Of a stretch of 64,000 nt of DNA, positions 1 to 12,683 are shown piece after piece (the stretch's first letter is position 1; each line of letters opens with the position of its first letter). This DNA comes from Glycine soja. Taxonomy: Eukaryota > Streptophyta > Magnoliopsida > Fabales > Fabaceae. The position numbers and the translations under genes were made by a program. The notes under the pieces were generated by a model that saw only the letters and a program-made list of their open reading frames with translations, made no database searches and was not told the DNA's origin. The stretch spans positions 2,715,261 through 2,779,260 of the forward strand of contig NC_041002.1 of NCBI RefSeq assembly GCF_004193775.1. The letters are read 5' to 3'.

Positions 1-2585
1 CTGTTGAGCTTCTTCAATGAGATCGAGCCACCACTTGGCCATGAACTCCTTCACAGCCTCAGCCCCTTGATTTACAACCTCAATTGGGGGAACTATGATT
101 GGATTCTGGTCCAGGTTGAGCTTTGTCAATTTTTCAAGCCTACCGAACGAGTAAGGAAGAGCTCGGATTTGGTTGTTGCTGAGGTCAAGCTCCCTTAAGT
201 TGACCAGATCACCAAGTGTTTCAGGTAGCTCTGTCATGTCACTAAAGTTACTGCTAACATTCAGATATTCCAGATTTGTGAGTTTCCCAATGGATTGAGG
301 TAGGCCATGAAGCTCATTGAAATGAACATCAAGATGCCTGAGAGATTTCATTTCTCCAATGGAGGCGGGAAGAAATCGTATCTTGTTCAAATGGATCAAG
401 AGCTTCTCAAGGTTAACAAGTCCAAAACCCATGTTCGTTGGCAGACACATTAAGTTGTTAAAGCTTGCATCCAATTCGACTAGTGACCTACAGTTGCATT
501 AAAGAAAAACTTAACAGAAGCACAAAATAGAAGCATCATGAACTAGACCTGTTCAATAACTAGCTATTAGGAGAAAATATATGAATGATTTTATATTATA
601 TTTCCAACAAGTCCCCTCACACAAGAGCCTTTTTGGCTTGCAGTGATGACAATACACAAGCTTGCCTACCTTGTGCTTGTGTATGGATTCTTTTTCCTTA
701 TAAGAATGGAGGCGGCAAAAAATTAAACTCTAGACCACTTGGTCAAAGAGGCTCTGATAACATATTATGAACTAAGTGAAATGATAGTAACACTCTATTA
801 TTGGCTGAAATTTGTTGAAAATCACAATTCTGTAAGTCTCGCTCCCTGCCTAATAAACTTCACTCGTGACATTTTAGTTTTTAATAAATGTTAATCAATA
901 ATAGAGAATATGTTAAAAAGAGTGTCTTAGAGAATGTGTTCCTAGCACTTATCTATGAACTAATTATCCCCCAAAACGTAAACTATTAGACAAAGATACA
1001 CAAATGATTTTATATTATACAGAAGACACTTCGATTTTAGAACATGCAAGAAACACACCTGCAAAGAGCAATGGATTCAGGAAGAGCAGTTAGCTTGTTT
1101 GCTGACACATTAAAGATCTTCAGATTAACCAACAATCCAATAGAGTCAGGTAGGGACTCTAAAACATTAGATGAAACATCCAGCTCCACAAGCCTCTGTA
1201 GTCCTGCTATTGAATCAGGAATCACCTGTTTTGACCACATGAAAACATCCAAAATTAAAATTATAAGCAACAATAACCAAAGCCATAATCTTTTTTCAAA
1301 TAATCAACGACAAACGATCCACTGCAGTTTCATCCATTCCTTCTTATTTCATACATGCAGCTGTCTTAAAGAATGATTAAAAAAAGAGTACATTTATCTC
1401 ACTTGGATCTAGCTTGGACAAGTAAATGACATTTATTCATACACTATCAATTAATTCAGTTAGCTGTATAGTATTTTAAACAGCAAACAAGAAGAATTCA
1501 CATTTTACACAAGTTACTTCTCTTCAAAGTAACATGTGGATTATTATTTTTTGTTTAGTTTGAGATCATAAGTATCTTGCACATGAAGCAATCCTATTAG
1601 AGTCAGACAAGGTTTTAAAAAATGGTCTGCCACCGTGATTTGGGCCGCAATGTCAAGATTTCTTAACTGTCTGCAACCCCATTGCAACTACATCGGCCGC
1701 ATACATTTATCCACGATTCCATATTTTTTTGCTACTGAATTGACCATAGACCAATAATTCCCTTATGGTTATGACACTGTATTTTTCATATTTCAATTTT
1801 CTACAATAGAGAGTTCCATTGTAAAAATATTTTTCTATTGCGATTTGTCACGATATCAACAAACTGACAAAATCGCAACATATTTAAAACCTTGGAGTCA
1901 GATAAGACTACTAAGGATGACACTGCAAAGATCTCCGAGTATTTAACACAAAAACTAAATTCTGAGACTATTAAAAAAACACACACAAAGATAAACAGAA
2001 AACAGTGTATACCTCTAACTGATTCTGAGACAAATTAAGCACAACGAGGCCACGAATCTTCCCGAACGCTTCGGGGAGAATCCTCAAGTGGGACCCAGAG
2101 AGATCAACCCTTTCCACTTCCTCACTCTCCGCTTTCTTCAATACCCCAACCACTCCTTCGCTCACTTCTTCAACGACCCCTTTCACCGATTCAGCATAGG
2201 CCTCGAGGAGCTTTTTCTCGGAGGCTCTCAGCTGCTTCACGCACTCCTCGTGCGTGTCGTCCACGCGCACCAGCGCGTGGACCACGTGGGCCTCGCCGCC
2301 GTCCTCGCGCGCGTGGGGGTCGGCGATCCTGGCGCGCGCGGCGGCGACAGCGGAGGGGTCTGGGCGGGGGCCGAGGGTGCGGAGGAGGGAGAGTGTGGGG
2401 GTGACGTTGAGGGTGGAGGCGTGACGGGCGAGTGAGGATAACACGCTGGGGTGGTTCAAGTGAGGGAATTGGGTTAATAGAGATTGGTCTAGCTCTGCGG
2501 GGAGGGGTGGGTGTGTTTGGGGATCAAGGTGGTTAAGAAGGTGGGAGAGGAGAGGGAAATCGTTGGTGTTGGGATTGGGATTCAT
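1..2585 (-). CDS. Plant intracellular Ras-group-related LRR protein (PIRL), 5' part, runs off left edge
   Basis: The exons I infer are 2585-2013, 1225-1059 and 487-1 (continuing beyond the window). All introns are GT-AG, and phases join cleanly to give 409 visible codons. The start ATG is at 2585-2583, and the protein opens [17 protein letters not shown]. Residues about 1-150 are the non-repeat N-terminal region typical of the PIRL1/3/9 group, including a '[17 protein letters not shown]' stretch. A short helical segment precedes the repeats. From about residue 165 come LRRs of the Ras-binding-group type, recognisable by LPxSIGxLxxLxxLxxSxNxLxxLP spacing. The last visible residues ([12 protein letters not shown]) are near the usual C-terminus, so little of the coding region is missing. 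PIRLs are plant cytosolic relatives of SHOC2/Ras-binding LRR proteins; some Arabidopsis members act in pollen development. Which PIRL this is (1, 3 or 9) is not resolved. Exon 1 is markedly GC-rich around 2230-2400. Confidence 0.9.
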
Positions 2586-2712
2586 TTTCTGGATGAAGAA
2601 GAAGAGAAATTTGAGGAAAAATGGTGATGGAAAATTGGGGAGAAATAGAGGGAAGATTCTTTGTTTCAGAAATTCTATATACTCAAACAAAATTTACCAT
2701 TTTTTTAATCAA

Positions 2713-2720
2713 TTTATATA
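2713..2720 (-). promoter_or_regulatory. Probable TATA box of the PIRL gene
   Basis: The minus strand reads TATATAAA here, about 128 bp upstream of the start codon at 2585. Position and sequence fit a plant TATA box; the transcription start is not known. Confidence 0.45.
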
Positions 2721-2725
2721 GAGAA

Positions 2726-3907
2726 TTTTGAAAAAGAGTCACAATTGAAGTGTCGGTAACATTCAACTTCTTTTGTTATTCTATGTTTGGTTTCTACTTC
2801 TGGACGTGTTTCTGTTGAACAAGTCTTTGGGCCTATTGACAAAAAAAAATAATCTTATTGACCATTTTAGAAGGTTAAGATTTATGAAGTGGTTTATATA
2901 GAAATGAATTTAATTGCACTACTATAGAAAGAGTTGATCAAAGTTTTTGTTTTTATTATTTCTGTAGGTTATCTTTGATTTTCTGTCAGAGGTGCTCCAA
3001 ATTCAGTTTAGAGAATAAATTTTGTTTTGTGAGTTGTTTGATTATTCTTAAAACATCAAATATTTATTTTGAAGAAATAAGACTTTGTTTACTTTTGCAA
3101 CTAAATTTATAATCTTTAATTCAAACATATGTATTTACTTTGTGGATAGTTTTTCTCTGAATGTATATGGAAGACTCAAATTCAACATTATTGTTTAAGT
3201 TAAAATAATTTCACGCTTATTAAATGATATGATTAATCGTTGTGAGTAAAGTAGTTTGGATTGGTGGTTAACCATTAAATCAAGTCATTAGTCTATATCC
3301 ATTGGCTATAATACATTGAATCATACTTCTTTGTACTAGAAATGCATTGGTTGATGCTTTTAATTAAAAATAATCATATATTATAATGTAAAGTGTTTAT
3401 CAAACACAAAATATAATTTATTAAATTTTTTATTTATGTAAAATAAGCATATATCCTTGTACTGTACAGATTAATATACTATGTTATTGAAAAGAACAAA
3501 TAAAAAAGTTGAAAGGCCAAAGAGATTAAACGAATGTCACATCAATATTATCTTAGTTAAAATTAGTATTTTAATTTGTGCATGATATAATAAATAATTA
3601 TTTTTATATAAATAAAATTCATAATAAATTAATATTTTTAAATACATAAATGATATTAAAACTGAAAATGATAATAAATAAATATATTTCAATATATAAA
3701 TTATGTTTTAAATTTACAATAAATAATTTAAATTTTAACATAAGGCTATTTTTATCTATTCACGATTTTGTTTAATTTTTTTTATTAAAATTCAATTTAT
3801 ATATAGAAATAAAAGAATGTAGATTGAAAGATATATAGAATTGATAAATCACATATACATATAGAGATGAATATTGAAAGGAAAAAATAAAAAAATTTCA
3901 TTGAGCC
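2726..3907. other. AT-rich spacer, no gene seen
   Basis: Intergenic DNA upstream of the PIRL gene. It is very AT-rich from about 3350 onward, with many short A/T runs. No reading frame, RNA gene or transposon domain could be supported. Confidence 0.6.
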
Positions 3908-3917
3908 TATAAATATA

Positions 3918-4550
3918 AATATGTTAAATTAATTATTTGGTTCCTAAAGTTTCTCGATTTATATTATTTTAGTTCCTATAGTTTGAAAGTTATTTTTTTA
4001 CTTCCTATAGTTTATATTTTAATTTTCTTTTAGTTCCTATAGTTTAAAAGTGATTTTTTTAGTCTTTATAGTTTGTATTTTAATTCTTTTTTAATCTCTA
4101 TATTTTGAAAGTAATTTAATCCCTATAATTTATATTTTAATTAAATTTTAGTCTTTACTACAAAAATATATATAAAAATAATTAGCTACAAATTATTTAT
4201 AAATTATCAACTATTTTTTTATTATAAATTATCCTGCTATAAATTAGTTACGAATTACTTATTAATATTTTTGCAGTTAATTGTAATGGATAATATTACT
4301 TATATTTTGATGGTAAGACTAAAAAGAAATTAAAATATAAAATATAGGGACTAAAAAGACCACTTAAAATTATAGGAATTAAAAGGAAATTAAAATGTAA
4401 ACTATAAGGATTAAAAAAACTATTTTCAAACTATATGATTAAGAGAGAATTAACATGTAAACTATAGGAATCAAAAAAATCACTTTAAAATTATAAGAAT
4501 TAAAAGATACAAATGATGAAATTATTGGGATCAAATAAATAATTAAATCA
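3918..4550. mobile_element. Inverted-repeat element (MULE-like MITE) with repeated subterminal motif
   Basis: The two halves are mutually inverted. The left half repeats a motif like 'tagttcctatagtttg' every 60-70 bp, and the right half carries its reverse complement ('aaactataggaa'-like) several times. The ends pair as ttaaattaattatttggttcc against tgatttaattatttatttgatcc (reverse complement of the right end). A 10-bp direct repeat, tataaatata, flanks the element at 3908-3917 and 4551-4560, which would suit a Mutator-type target duplication, although AT-rich DNA makes chance matches likely. There is no coding capacity, so it is non-autonomous. Boundaries are approximate. Confidence 0.6.
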
Positions 4551-4734
4551 TATAAATATATGAAAAGTTATAGTTAATGATTCATACATTTCTAATTATG
4601 TAGTGCAGAATGAAAAGAAGGCTAAATCTAGGAGTCTTTGAACCCGAGTAGGAAAAAAAAATCTTTAAGTTTCACATTGCTCACTTTAATTTGAGTTTAA
4701 GCCTTTATATATCCTAACACTAGTTGTGATTACT

Positions 4735-5120
4735 AAGGATGTGTTTGATTTGTATTTTTTCATTTTTTAAAAACTGTTTTCATTTTCAAAAGATTAGAAT
4801 TCTGAAAACATGTTTGGTTTGATTTCTTGTTTTCTGTTTTCATGAAACAAAAATACTAAAAATTTATGGTATATTGACTTCTTATCTTTTTGTATTTTTA
4901 GATTTGGTTAAAACTACTGCAATTTCATTTTACCCGAAATGAGATTTCTGTTCTCAAGTGAAAACACTTAAAATGAGAATTTATTGTTTTCATTTTCTGG
5001 TTGTTTCCTGTTTTCATTTTCACTGAAAATGTTTTCAGAAATCCAACCAAACACATTTTCATCACCATTTTCTGTTTTAAGTGAAAATGAAAATAGAAAA
5101 TAACTAAACCAAACACCCCC
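4735..5120. mobile_element. MITE, family A copy 1
   Basis: Terminal inverted repeats: the left end reads aggatgtgtttgatttgtat, and the right end, read in reverse complement, gives gggggtgtttggtttagtta. The interior is rich in mirrored 'gttttcattttc' and 'gaaaatgaaaa' tracts and could fold on itself. A second copy with the same ends and layout lies at 51425-51785, inside an intron of the MATE gene. No coding potential; reading frames here are by-products of the repeats. Confidence 0.65.
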
Positions 5121-8100
5121 TAAACTTCTGATACAACCTAGTGAAAGTGAAATCCAGATTGTTTGCTGCCTTTGCTGCATCATTTTTTCTGCAGTGAAAA
5201 TCTCAGCCATGATTATGTTCATTCTCTTTTCTTAGTTACTGTTACAACTTACAATAATCAATCAAAAGTTCAGATTTTTGTTGTAGAGTGTGCCAGTGAC
5301 AGTGTGGGTTGAGTTTTGGTTGAATTTGTAAATAGCTATGTTAATACAACATTGTGTTTGTTGGTTCTGTGCTTCCTCTCCTCGGATAAGAATTGTGAGA
5401 CACTTCACCATCTTTGCCCTTGAATTAATGCACATATCCAACAAACACAACACAACATCAGAAGGCATCAACTACTGCAAGGCATTTTTTGTCGTTAGTT
5501 TTAATTAGACCCACGTCAAACATATTAGGAAACGTTTTATAATCGGAAACTTGTAGGTATATCTTTATTTTAAAAGGTTTGTTTGAACAAACCAAATTCG
5601 ATTGGGAGAAGGAGAAGCCAAATCATCAATGATGAGAATGACGTACATTTGACGAAAGAGGACAAATATTTGGTTGAAGTAGAAGAACAATATGACATAC
5701 AATATGGATAAGGATGAAAGAAAAGCCAATACCACACTTGATGAACCTTGCAAGTGTAGTCAATAGCAATGCTTAAATTCCTATAAAGCGATTGCAAAGA
5801 ATTAAAGACTGGACAAGTGAGAGAGTTTACCATTTTAATTGAGTGGTAGCTCATAACAATTAGCCCTATAAGTAGTGGAAAGAAGTAATAATGGACAAGG
5901 AAGGTTTAAACTTACTAAGTGTGTGTTTGAATTAATATTTTTAATTAAATTTTTGCATCAAGATATACCAAAAGCAACTTCAATTAGAAATTACTTTTAT
6001 AATCTTCATTTGAATTGTGTGGATGAAAATTCAAATACACTATAATTTTAGAAAAAATTACCAGAGAGAATGATTCTGTACACAAAAATACATGTGGTCA
6101 GTCCATCCACAACTAACATTAAGGGTAGGTTTAAATATATATGCTCTTTGTTCATTGTATGTAGTGTATATATTTTAGTTTCTTCGTTTCCATATGTTGT
6201 TATTATGTCTCTGGGCAATTTGGGTGTCATCAACACACCTTTTTGGTTCAAATTATTAATGCATTTTAATCCTAGCCATTTGAAGTCATCTGATAAATTT
6301 GGTTACTGTTGGTTTCAAATTCTTATAAATCCAATAATTGGTCTCAATAGCATTTTATTGAGGATTTTATTCCAAGTAAAAGACAAAAACTCTAGGGTGT
6401 TTTAGTACACTCCAAGCTGAGCTACAAAGTGGAAAACGACCACGAACCAAAACCTAGTTATATCGTGTGTAGGAAAATATTTTCACAAATACTCTATATA
6501 AAATACCTGGATATTCTGGAGTAGCTTACTCCCAACTCGCAAGATATTTGCTAGTGATAAAAAGAAAGTGGAATCTTTCATATCTAAAGAATAAAATGGA
6601 GACTAAAAAAAAAGAATAAAATGGTTCCGCATTATTACGAGAATATATCTCTTGAAAATTCTCATAATATTTTTTAATAAACATAAATTCTCATAATATT
6701 GACCTATATATCTTTTAAAATTAATGGTTAAAAAAATAGAAAGTACTTGTGTACTTACACAAAACTTCGAAAGGTCTTACTCTAATTTGCTCTAATATTT
6801 ATCTTTGCTTTTTACTACTAGTTTTAGGATTCAAAGTAATAATGTTTTCCTACTGTACCAAAAATAAAAATGTTTTTTCTTAAAATCAAATAAAATCATT
6901 ATTATGAATAATTGCCAAGCGTGTAAATCAGCTCTTAAGGGACTAGTATATTCATATGAAAGTCTCAAGTTAAATTCTCGAAGAAGAGCTTTATTACATT
7001 CACTTTTTTTCTTACTGAAGCTATATTACATATAGTTATTGTATCTTACTTCACTCGGATTAATCAGACGTCTAATGTAGTATTCCAATACTACTCCGGT
7101 ATCTTTAGACAAAAAATATGCGGATAAAAAAAAGTATGATTCATGCTAGAATAGGGTTTTATATATACAAGTAAAAAGAGAGAAAATGAAAATACTAAAT
7201 GACATTATTTTACGTATAATACGTGTTAGATGAAATATAAAATATGCTTATATAAGAGTTGGACTCCTAGTCCTTATCAAATAAGCCAATCAGTAGAAAC
7301 TACTCTTAAGATATCATTTACAATAAAATATTTTTAAAATAAAATAATATTTTTGAGATATTTCCTAAATATTTTAACACTAACCTTGATTAAATTTACC
7401 CGATAATATGGGAAACAAATAAAAACTATATAAATGTAAATCATTTTATAAAAAAAAAATAGTAAGACTTTCTCTCAAAAAAAGAGGAAATCTAAAAAGT
7501 TCTCTCTTCCAAGAAGAGTATGTCGTTTTGAATTAGTCTACTCTTAGCTATTTTGGACTAGCTCACAGCAAGCCAACAAACATTTGGATTAGGTTAACTC
7601 AGTGTAGTTGTATGCCAACAATTTGCTAGTCCACCCTGGTCAACTGTAAATTGCAGGCCGAACAAGCATTGAACTCTATTTTTTCCTTTTTTCTAAGAAT
7701 ATTATATCACAAGTGCATTAATAATATAATAATTAACATAGAAGAAAAAAATTATAATATAATAATTAGCATATATAATATAAAAAATACGAATTTACTT
7801 TCATATTTTAGTATTATAATAGTCCTATTTTGATATATTGTCTATCAATATTTCATATGTATTATTAACATATTTATTTATATATCTTTGACTTGGTAGT
7901 ATTTTATGTTATAACAAAATAATTTATTACAAATAGATTCAACCCATTAACATTTTTATTTGTTATACTTATTTATTTTTAATAGTTTAGTATGAATTTT
8001 TTGTTCAAAGTATAGAAATTAAAAACAAAAATAATAGTATAAAAATAGAAATACAAATTTATTTAGATTATTAAGTTAGTCCATCCCATTACAGGCTTAG

Positions 8101-8614
8101 CTAGCTCACGTGGGCCAATGAATTTTCTAACTAGGCTAAGCCTAATAAAGGTTGGATTTTTTTTAGTGTGTGTGATTGTTACAAAGTATTTATTAACTTT
8201 GATGATTATTAATTTTTATTAAAAAATTTAACTGGACCACCTTATTGAGGTTTTCTTTTTCTAATCAGATTTTTTTCATTTACAAAGTTTGAATCTAAGA
8301 ACTTGTTTAAGAAGACCAAATCCAATATTAGTTGAACCAGTAACTTGTTGTTACAAAGAATGAAACTAAATGTTAAAATATAATCTACAATATATATTTT
8401 GCTATTCCATAAAGGTAATTTATTTATTTATATATAATGATGACAATGAAATTTAAACTCAAGTTCTTATGCAAACTACCTAAATCTTCTACTAGTAGAT
8501 CGACCTAAAGAGTAAGTAAGATCATTAAATTTGATGCATTTTATATATTCTTATTTAAAAGTGTATGTTGAAATTTAATACATTATATTATAATTTTATT
8601 CAAGTTTCTTTTTG
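5121..8614. other. AT-rich spacer, no gene seen
   Basis: About 3.5 kb without a supportable gene. Frames at 6048-6405 are open on both strands but show no recognisable domain, splice context or composition shift. A small inverted-repeat element lies at 5916-6045. Sequence from about 6570 to 8100 is low-complexity and AT-rich. Confidence 0.55.
5916..6045. mobile_element. Possible short MITE
   Basis: The ends pair as gtgtgtttgaatt on the left with gtgtatttgaatt in reverse complement on the right, about 125 bp apart. The arms are short, so chance cannot be excluded. Confidence 0.35.
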
Positions 8615-9298
8615 TTGTGGGTGTTCACGGATTGGGTTGGATTAGGTTTGATTAAATTCATTACTAAACTTGACTAAAAATTTATGAGTCGGGTTAGATT
8701 TGTATAATTTTTTTATATAGATTTAATCCAACCCAATCCGATCATAAATAGGTTGAATTAATCGGGTTTGAATATTTAAAAAATATTTCTTTTGAAAAAA
8801 AATAATTTTTAAGAATAATAATTTGTTTTTGCCTAAAGCTTTTCAAGTATATAATTATAAAAACACTCAAAAGAGATCAAATTATGACAATATTTAAATA
8901 ATAAAATTGATGATTTCAATGTTAATATGATATTTTATTTTAGACAAAAATAAAGTATTGTATAAGTATGAGAAAACATAAACAAAATCAAGACAAAGAT
9001 AAAATAAATAAATTAAAAAGGAAAAAAAATCATAAGTGATTTAATTTAATAATCTAATAAAATATATGAGCTAAAAATTAACGTGTTTTACATTTAATAA
9101 TTAATTTATATATAATAATAAATTTAATTATATGATATGTGTGAGATTGGATTAAAAAAATAATTTTTTTATCCAACTTGTTTATGTTAAATTTTAATTA
9201 AATTAGATTAAATTCGACTCAAATACTTGTAAAATCCAAGTCAATATAATTGGGTCATATTAGGTCACCGATAGTTCTAGAGCCATAAACATTCCTAC
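8615..9298. mobile_element. Non-autonomous DNA transposon remnant (degenerate TIRs)
   Basis: The left end reads gtgggtgttcacggattggg. The right end in reverse complement reads gtaggaatgtttatgg. Just inside the left end are mirrored tracts (ggattgggttggatt at 8628-8642, and aatccaacccaatccg at about 8726-8741). This resembles the widespread plant repeats beginning with a 'gggtgttcacgg'-type terminus. No protein-coding remnant was found inside, and no clean target duplication was seen. Confidence 0.45.
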
Positions 9299-11699
9299 TT
9301 TTTTCAACTTTTTATTTTAGTATAATAGTGATAACAAAATTTTAAACCTAGTTATAATTTGACACAAATGACTAAAATCTTGATTCTTGGTGGAATTGGC
9401 TTAAATTCTTTTTACAATTAGGAATAAAATTACAGATTAAAAAATAAAAATAAAAATAATTTCATAGCTTACTTCTTTTGGTTTTGGCATCTATACCTTC
9501 TCCCTTAGCCTTTCCTTTTGTTTTCCTCAGCGTTTTTTTCACCGACATATCTTGATGTTTGCTTGTTGTTAAACAATAACCTTACAATGCCACGAATTCT
9601 GCACCAAAATGCAGAGCAGACAAGGCTTATGCTTGAACTTTGAAGAGATCCATCATCCATCGCTTTGTCAATTCCCCAAACTCAATTTTTTTTCTCTTTT
9701 ATTGGGTTAAAGTTCACATTCTTTTATTCAAAAATATGTTTGAATTACTCATACTATTTTGAACATATTTTTTTATCAGTTAAAATTTATTAAAAAATAT
9801 TATTTTATATAAATCTCTTTCTTAATTTTATAATTTTAATAAATTGTAATTAATAAAAAGTATAAAGAGAGTAGATTAAAAAGTGTATTCTTAATAGTTA
9901 ATACCCGACTCACTTTATGACTCCTGTATGTTGAAGCACAAAATATAATCTAAAAGAGATGGGAATAAATGATAGCATATGGTGGGGTAAAATATCCTTA
10001 AATCGTCTTCCGGAAGTTAACACCATTGATTCCGGGTAAATGGGCAGGTGAAATATCTCTCATATCTCTTCCAAAATTAAGATGGCGAAAGGAATCTTCC
10101 CTTTATGTTACATGAGTGGAGGTCCTTTTATTTCCAATACAAAATCTTCTATTTTAACAATTCCATGCTGAAACGATGACCCTGTTTTTAGTTGTTTTTT
10201 TTTCTCTCGTTTTTTTATGTTACTTTTTCTTTTTTTCAAAAAAGGAAAATATTCTTAATGTATGTTGGTTCTGTCAATTTGTAGTTTTGTACCATATATT
10301 CTCATCTTATGTATGAGTTCAAGTTCTTTAAATATTCATGTGCCAGCTGTCATGAGATAGTTTTTATTTTCATTTTTCGTTATGAGTTCATTCTATCCCT
10401 TAAATGGAGTCTGGTCCCCCATGTTATGTCTTTCCAACATTCGTTGCCATTCCAATTGGTGTTCATACGAATCCGAGATATCGTCACTTGTTCATGGTCT
10501 CCATAGTTCATAGCAATACTTCACTTCAGTAAAATAAAAATAAAAAGCAGCACTTCACTTGAATCTGGCCAGAACCCCAGAGCTGAATCTGATCATCATT
10601 AGTTACTCAAAAGGAATGAAACACGGAGAGACTATTTATGCAGACAATAAGGACACCAAACAAAGAAATAAGTTCTAAAATAATTTAATTCGTCTTAGTC
10701 AAATGTAGGTTTTGCGTCGGTCCGAGAACAAAGCAAATAACTCTAATTTCCACAGTGCATTTTTTTAAAACTATACAAGATACTCTAACTGGAAGAAATA
10801 GATTATGCACTGAGAAAAGAAAATCAATCATAAATTATAATATATGGTAAGTTTATTATCTGAAAAACCTTACTGGTTAGGTTGACAATTCAAAAAATTT
10901 AAATACCCATTAAACAAACTCTAGTTCCTAATGGGAAATGGAATAAGAATCAAATTTTTTTACCCAAAAAATGGAGCATCAACAAAAGATAAATAACATG
11001 GAATAGTGGGTGATGACAGCTGCATTGCCATAAAAGAGCATAACCAAATTTATGCATTGTAGGGTAAAAGAAACTTACATGGAAACGCCCCAAATGCCAT
11101 CTTGTGCAAGATTTTCTTTCAGCCATCAGTTAAACCTGTAAACAGAAATGTCAAATCATTAATCAATCCAAAACCATTCAAAGGGGTAAAAAATGTTGGG
11201 GGAAAAAGTTTGCAACGACAGTGATGACACGGAAAGAGCATAAGGACATAACCAAAGCGAAAACAGATGAATAGGTAATAAAACCATAGAACCACCGAAG
11301 CAGAACAATTTGGCTATGAATGAAAAAAACCCAAACAAACGAATAAAAGAGAACACGGAAAAAAAAAAAAAAAAGGAAAAGGACGAAACGAACTCACCGT
11401 CATTACAAAACGGAGCGAAAGGAAACACGAAATTGGAGCGAAATTCATTAATGGGCAATCAAGGATCAAGAGCTACTAAAACCGCAATCCTTGTCAAGGT
11501 TTTTTTTTTTACAGTCCCCACTTTACATCACAGATATATTCAGAACTCTTTCCTTTCCCTCTTTTTTTCTTTTTTTTGGTATTTCATCTTCGTTTAATTA
11601 TATTATATATCATCGTAAATTTCCGTTTATCAATTTCTTTCTATAGTAACACCTGCGTCTTAATCTCAGTACTTCAGTTCCAGTATTTCAATATTCCTT
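9299..11699. other. Spacer between the repeat and the PB1 gene
   Basis: Mostly AT-rich and featureless. The last several hundred bases (about 11,000-11,700) may include the 3' untranslated region of the minus-strand PB1 gene, but no polyadenylation site could be fixed. Frames at 11159-11597 are low-complexity Lys/Phe-rich shadows and are not proposed as genes. Confidence 0.45.
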
Positions 11700-12310
11700 C
11701 TAAACGACACCGTAACGCTGTTGCCAGTGGTTCCCGTTGTGGATCAGATAAACGTGTCCACCGTTCCCGTGGTGGTAACCGTACCGCGGCAGAGGAACAT
11801 TCCTCCCGGAGGATTTCGATTTCTCCATGCCGACCGGATACGCCGGCGGCTGCGACATCTGATGTACGCAGCAGTCTGAAACCAGCGCCGGAGCCCTGTA
11901 TCTCCGGCCAGATTCACCGGAGCCGGTAGGGCTGTAATACGATGAAGACGACGACGATGACGAAGCGGAGGAGGAGGAGATGGACGCCGATTTCGACGGA
12001 GCAGTGGAAAACTTGTTCGGCGATCTCGGCGGCGTGGGCGGCGAGAGGAAGGCTCTGATTTTCAGCGACGAAACACGGTTGTATTCCTCGATGAGATTTG
12101 CGAGATCTTCGTCGGAGGTTATGGAGACGAGAGCGTCGAGGTCTTCGGAGGGTAATTGGCAGCGGAGGTGCCTCACGGAGGCGCCGCAGAGCTCCTCCAG
12201 TTTCAGCAATAGCTCTGTAGTGTACAACACACGCGATTAGGGTTTATTATTACAATATCGCAAAACGCAAACGAGTACGTCGTTTAAACTATGAGGAATT
12301 GAAAATTGAC

Positions 12311-12341
<31 letters not shown>

Positions 12342-12510
12342 ACTGACCGGAGAATGGAATGGAGCGATCGACGGCGAGGATGCGGGTGTGGCCGCCGAGG
12401 TAGCGGAGCTTGCCGTCGGGGTAGCGAGGGAGGATTTTGCCGCCGTAGCTACAGAGGAATTTGAGAGTGGATTTCGGAGGTTCGGAAGTGGATTGGGCTG
12501 GTCCGAACAT
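11700..12510 (-). CDS. PB1-domain protein, small (225 aa)
   Basis: There are two exons, 12510-12348 and 12214-11700, joined across a 133-bp GT-AG intron. The joined reading frame is 225 codons plus stop. Residues about 16-102 form a PB1 domain: [22 protein letters not shown] carries the basic face, the [15 protein letters not shown] strand follows, and the acidic OPCA-like segment [21 protein letters not shown] comes after. This is the plant 'octicosapeptide/Phox/Bem1p' layout. The C-terminal half is a low-complexity Ser-rich tract followed by a His/Gly/Asn-rich tail ending QQRYGVV, probably disordered. PB1 domains mediate head-to-tail protein interactions; the partner here is unknown. No kinase or transcription-factor domain follows, so it belongs to the short PB1-only group. 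The start was chosen because the next upstream in-frame sequence is untranslated and the PB1 strand begins soon after Met1. Confidence 0.88.
12315..12341. repeat. (AG)n microsatellite in the PB1 gene intron
   Basis: An uninterrupted AG/CT run of about 27 bp. In the minus-strand transcript it starts within about six bases of the 5' splice site and makes a CU-rich tract there. Confidence 0.9.
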
Positions 12511-12675
12511 GGTTGGTTCGGGTTCGGGTTTAGATTGGGGTAAAGTGAGGTCCAGTTTTGGAATAAAGTGGAAAAGAGAGAGAGAATGTTATTGAGATTC
12601 GAGAGGGTGAAGGTGCTTTGGAGTTTGGAGTTTGGAGTAGCGCCTTCAAGCCTAGGAGTGGTGGCATTTGTCCCT

Positions 12676-12683
12676 TATTTATA
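12676..12683 (-). promoter_or_regulatory. Probable TATA box of the PB1 gene
   Basis: The minus strand reads TATAAATA, 166 bp upstream of the ATG at 12510, with CT-rich leader sequence between. Confidence 0.5.

Noticed and set aside
2088..2435. 115-codon plus-strand frame
   Set aside because: Antisense shadow of GC-rich PIRL exon 1.
6070..6405. 111-codon plus-strand frame
   Set aside because: Begins ATG, but the product has no recognisable domain and the DNA is AT-rich spacer.
11310..11597. Lys-rich plus-strand frame next to the PB1 gene
   Set aside because: Arises from an A-run and low-complexity DNA; no homology seen, and there is an opposing Phe-rich shadow.
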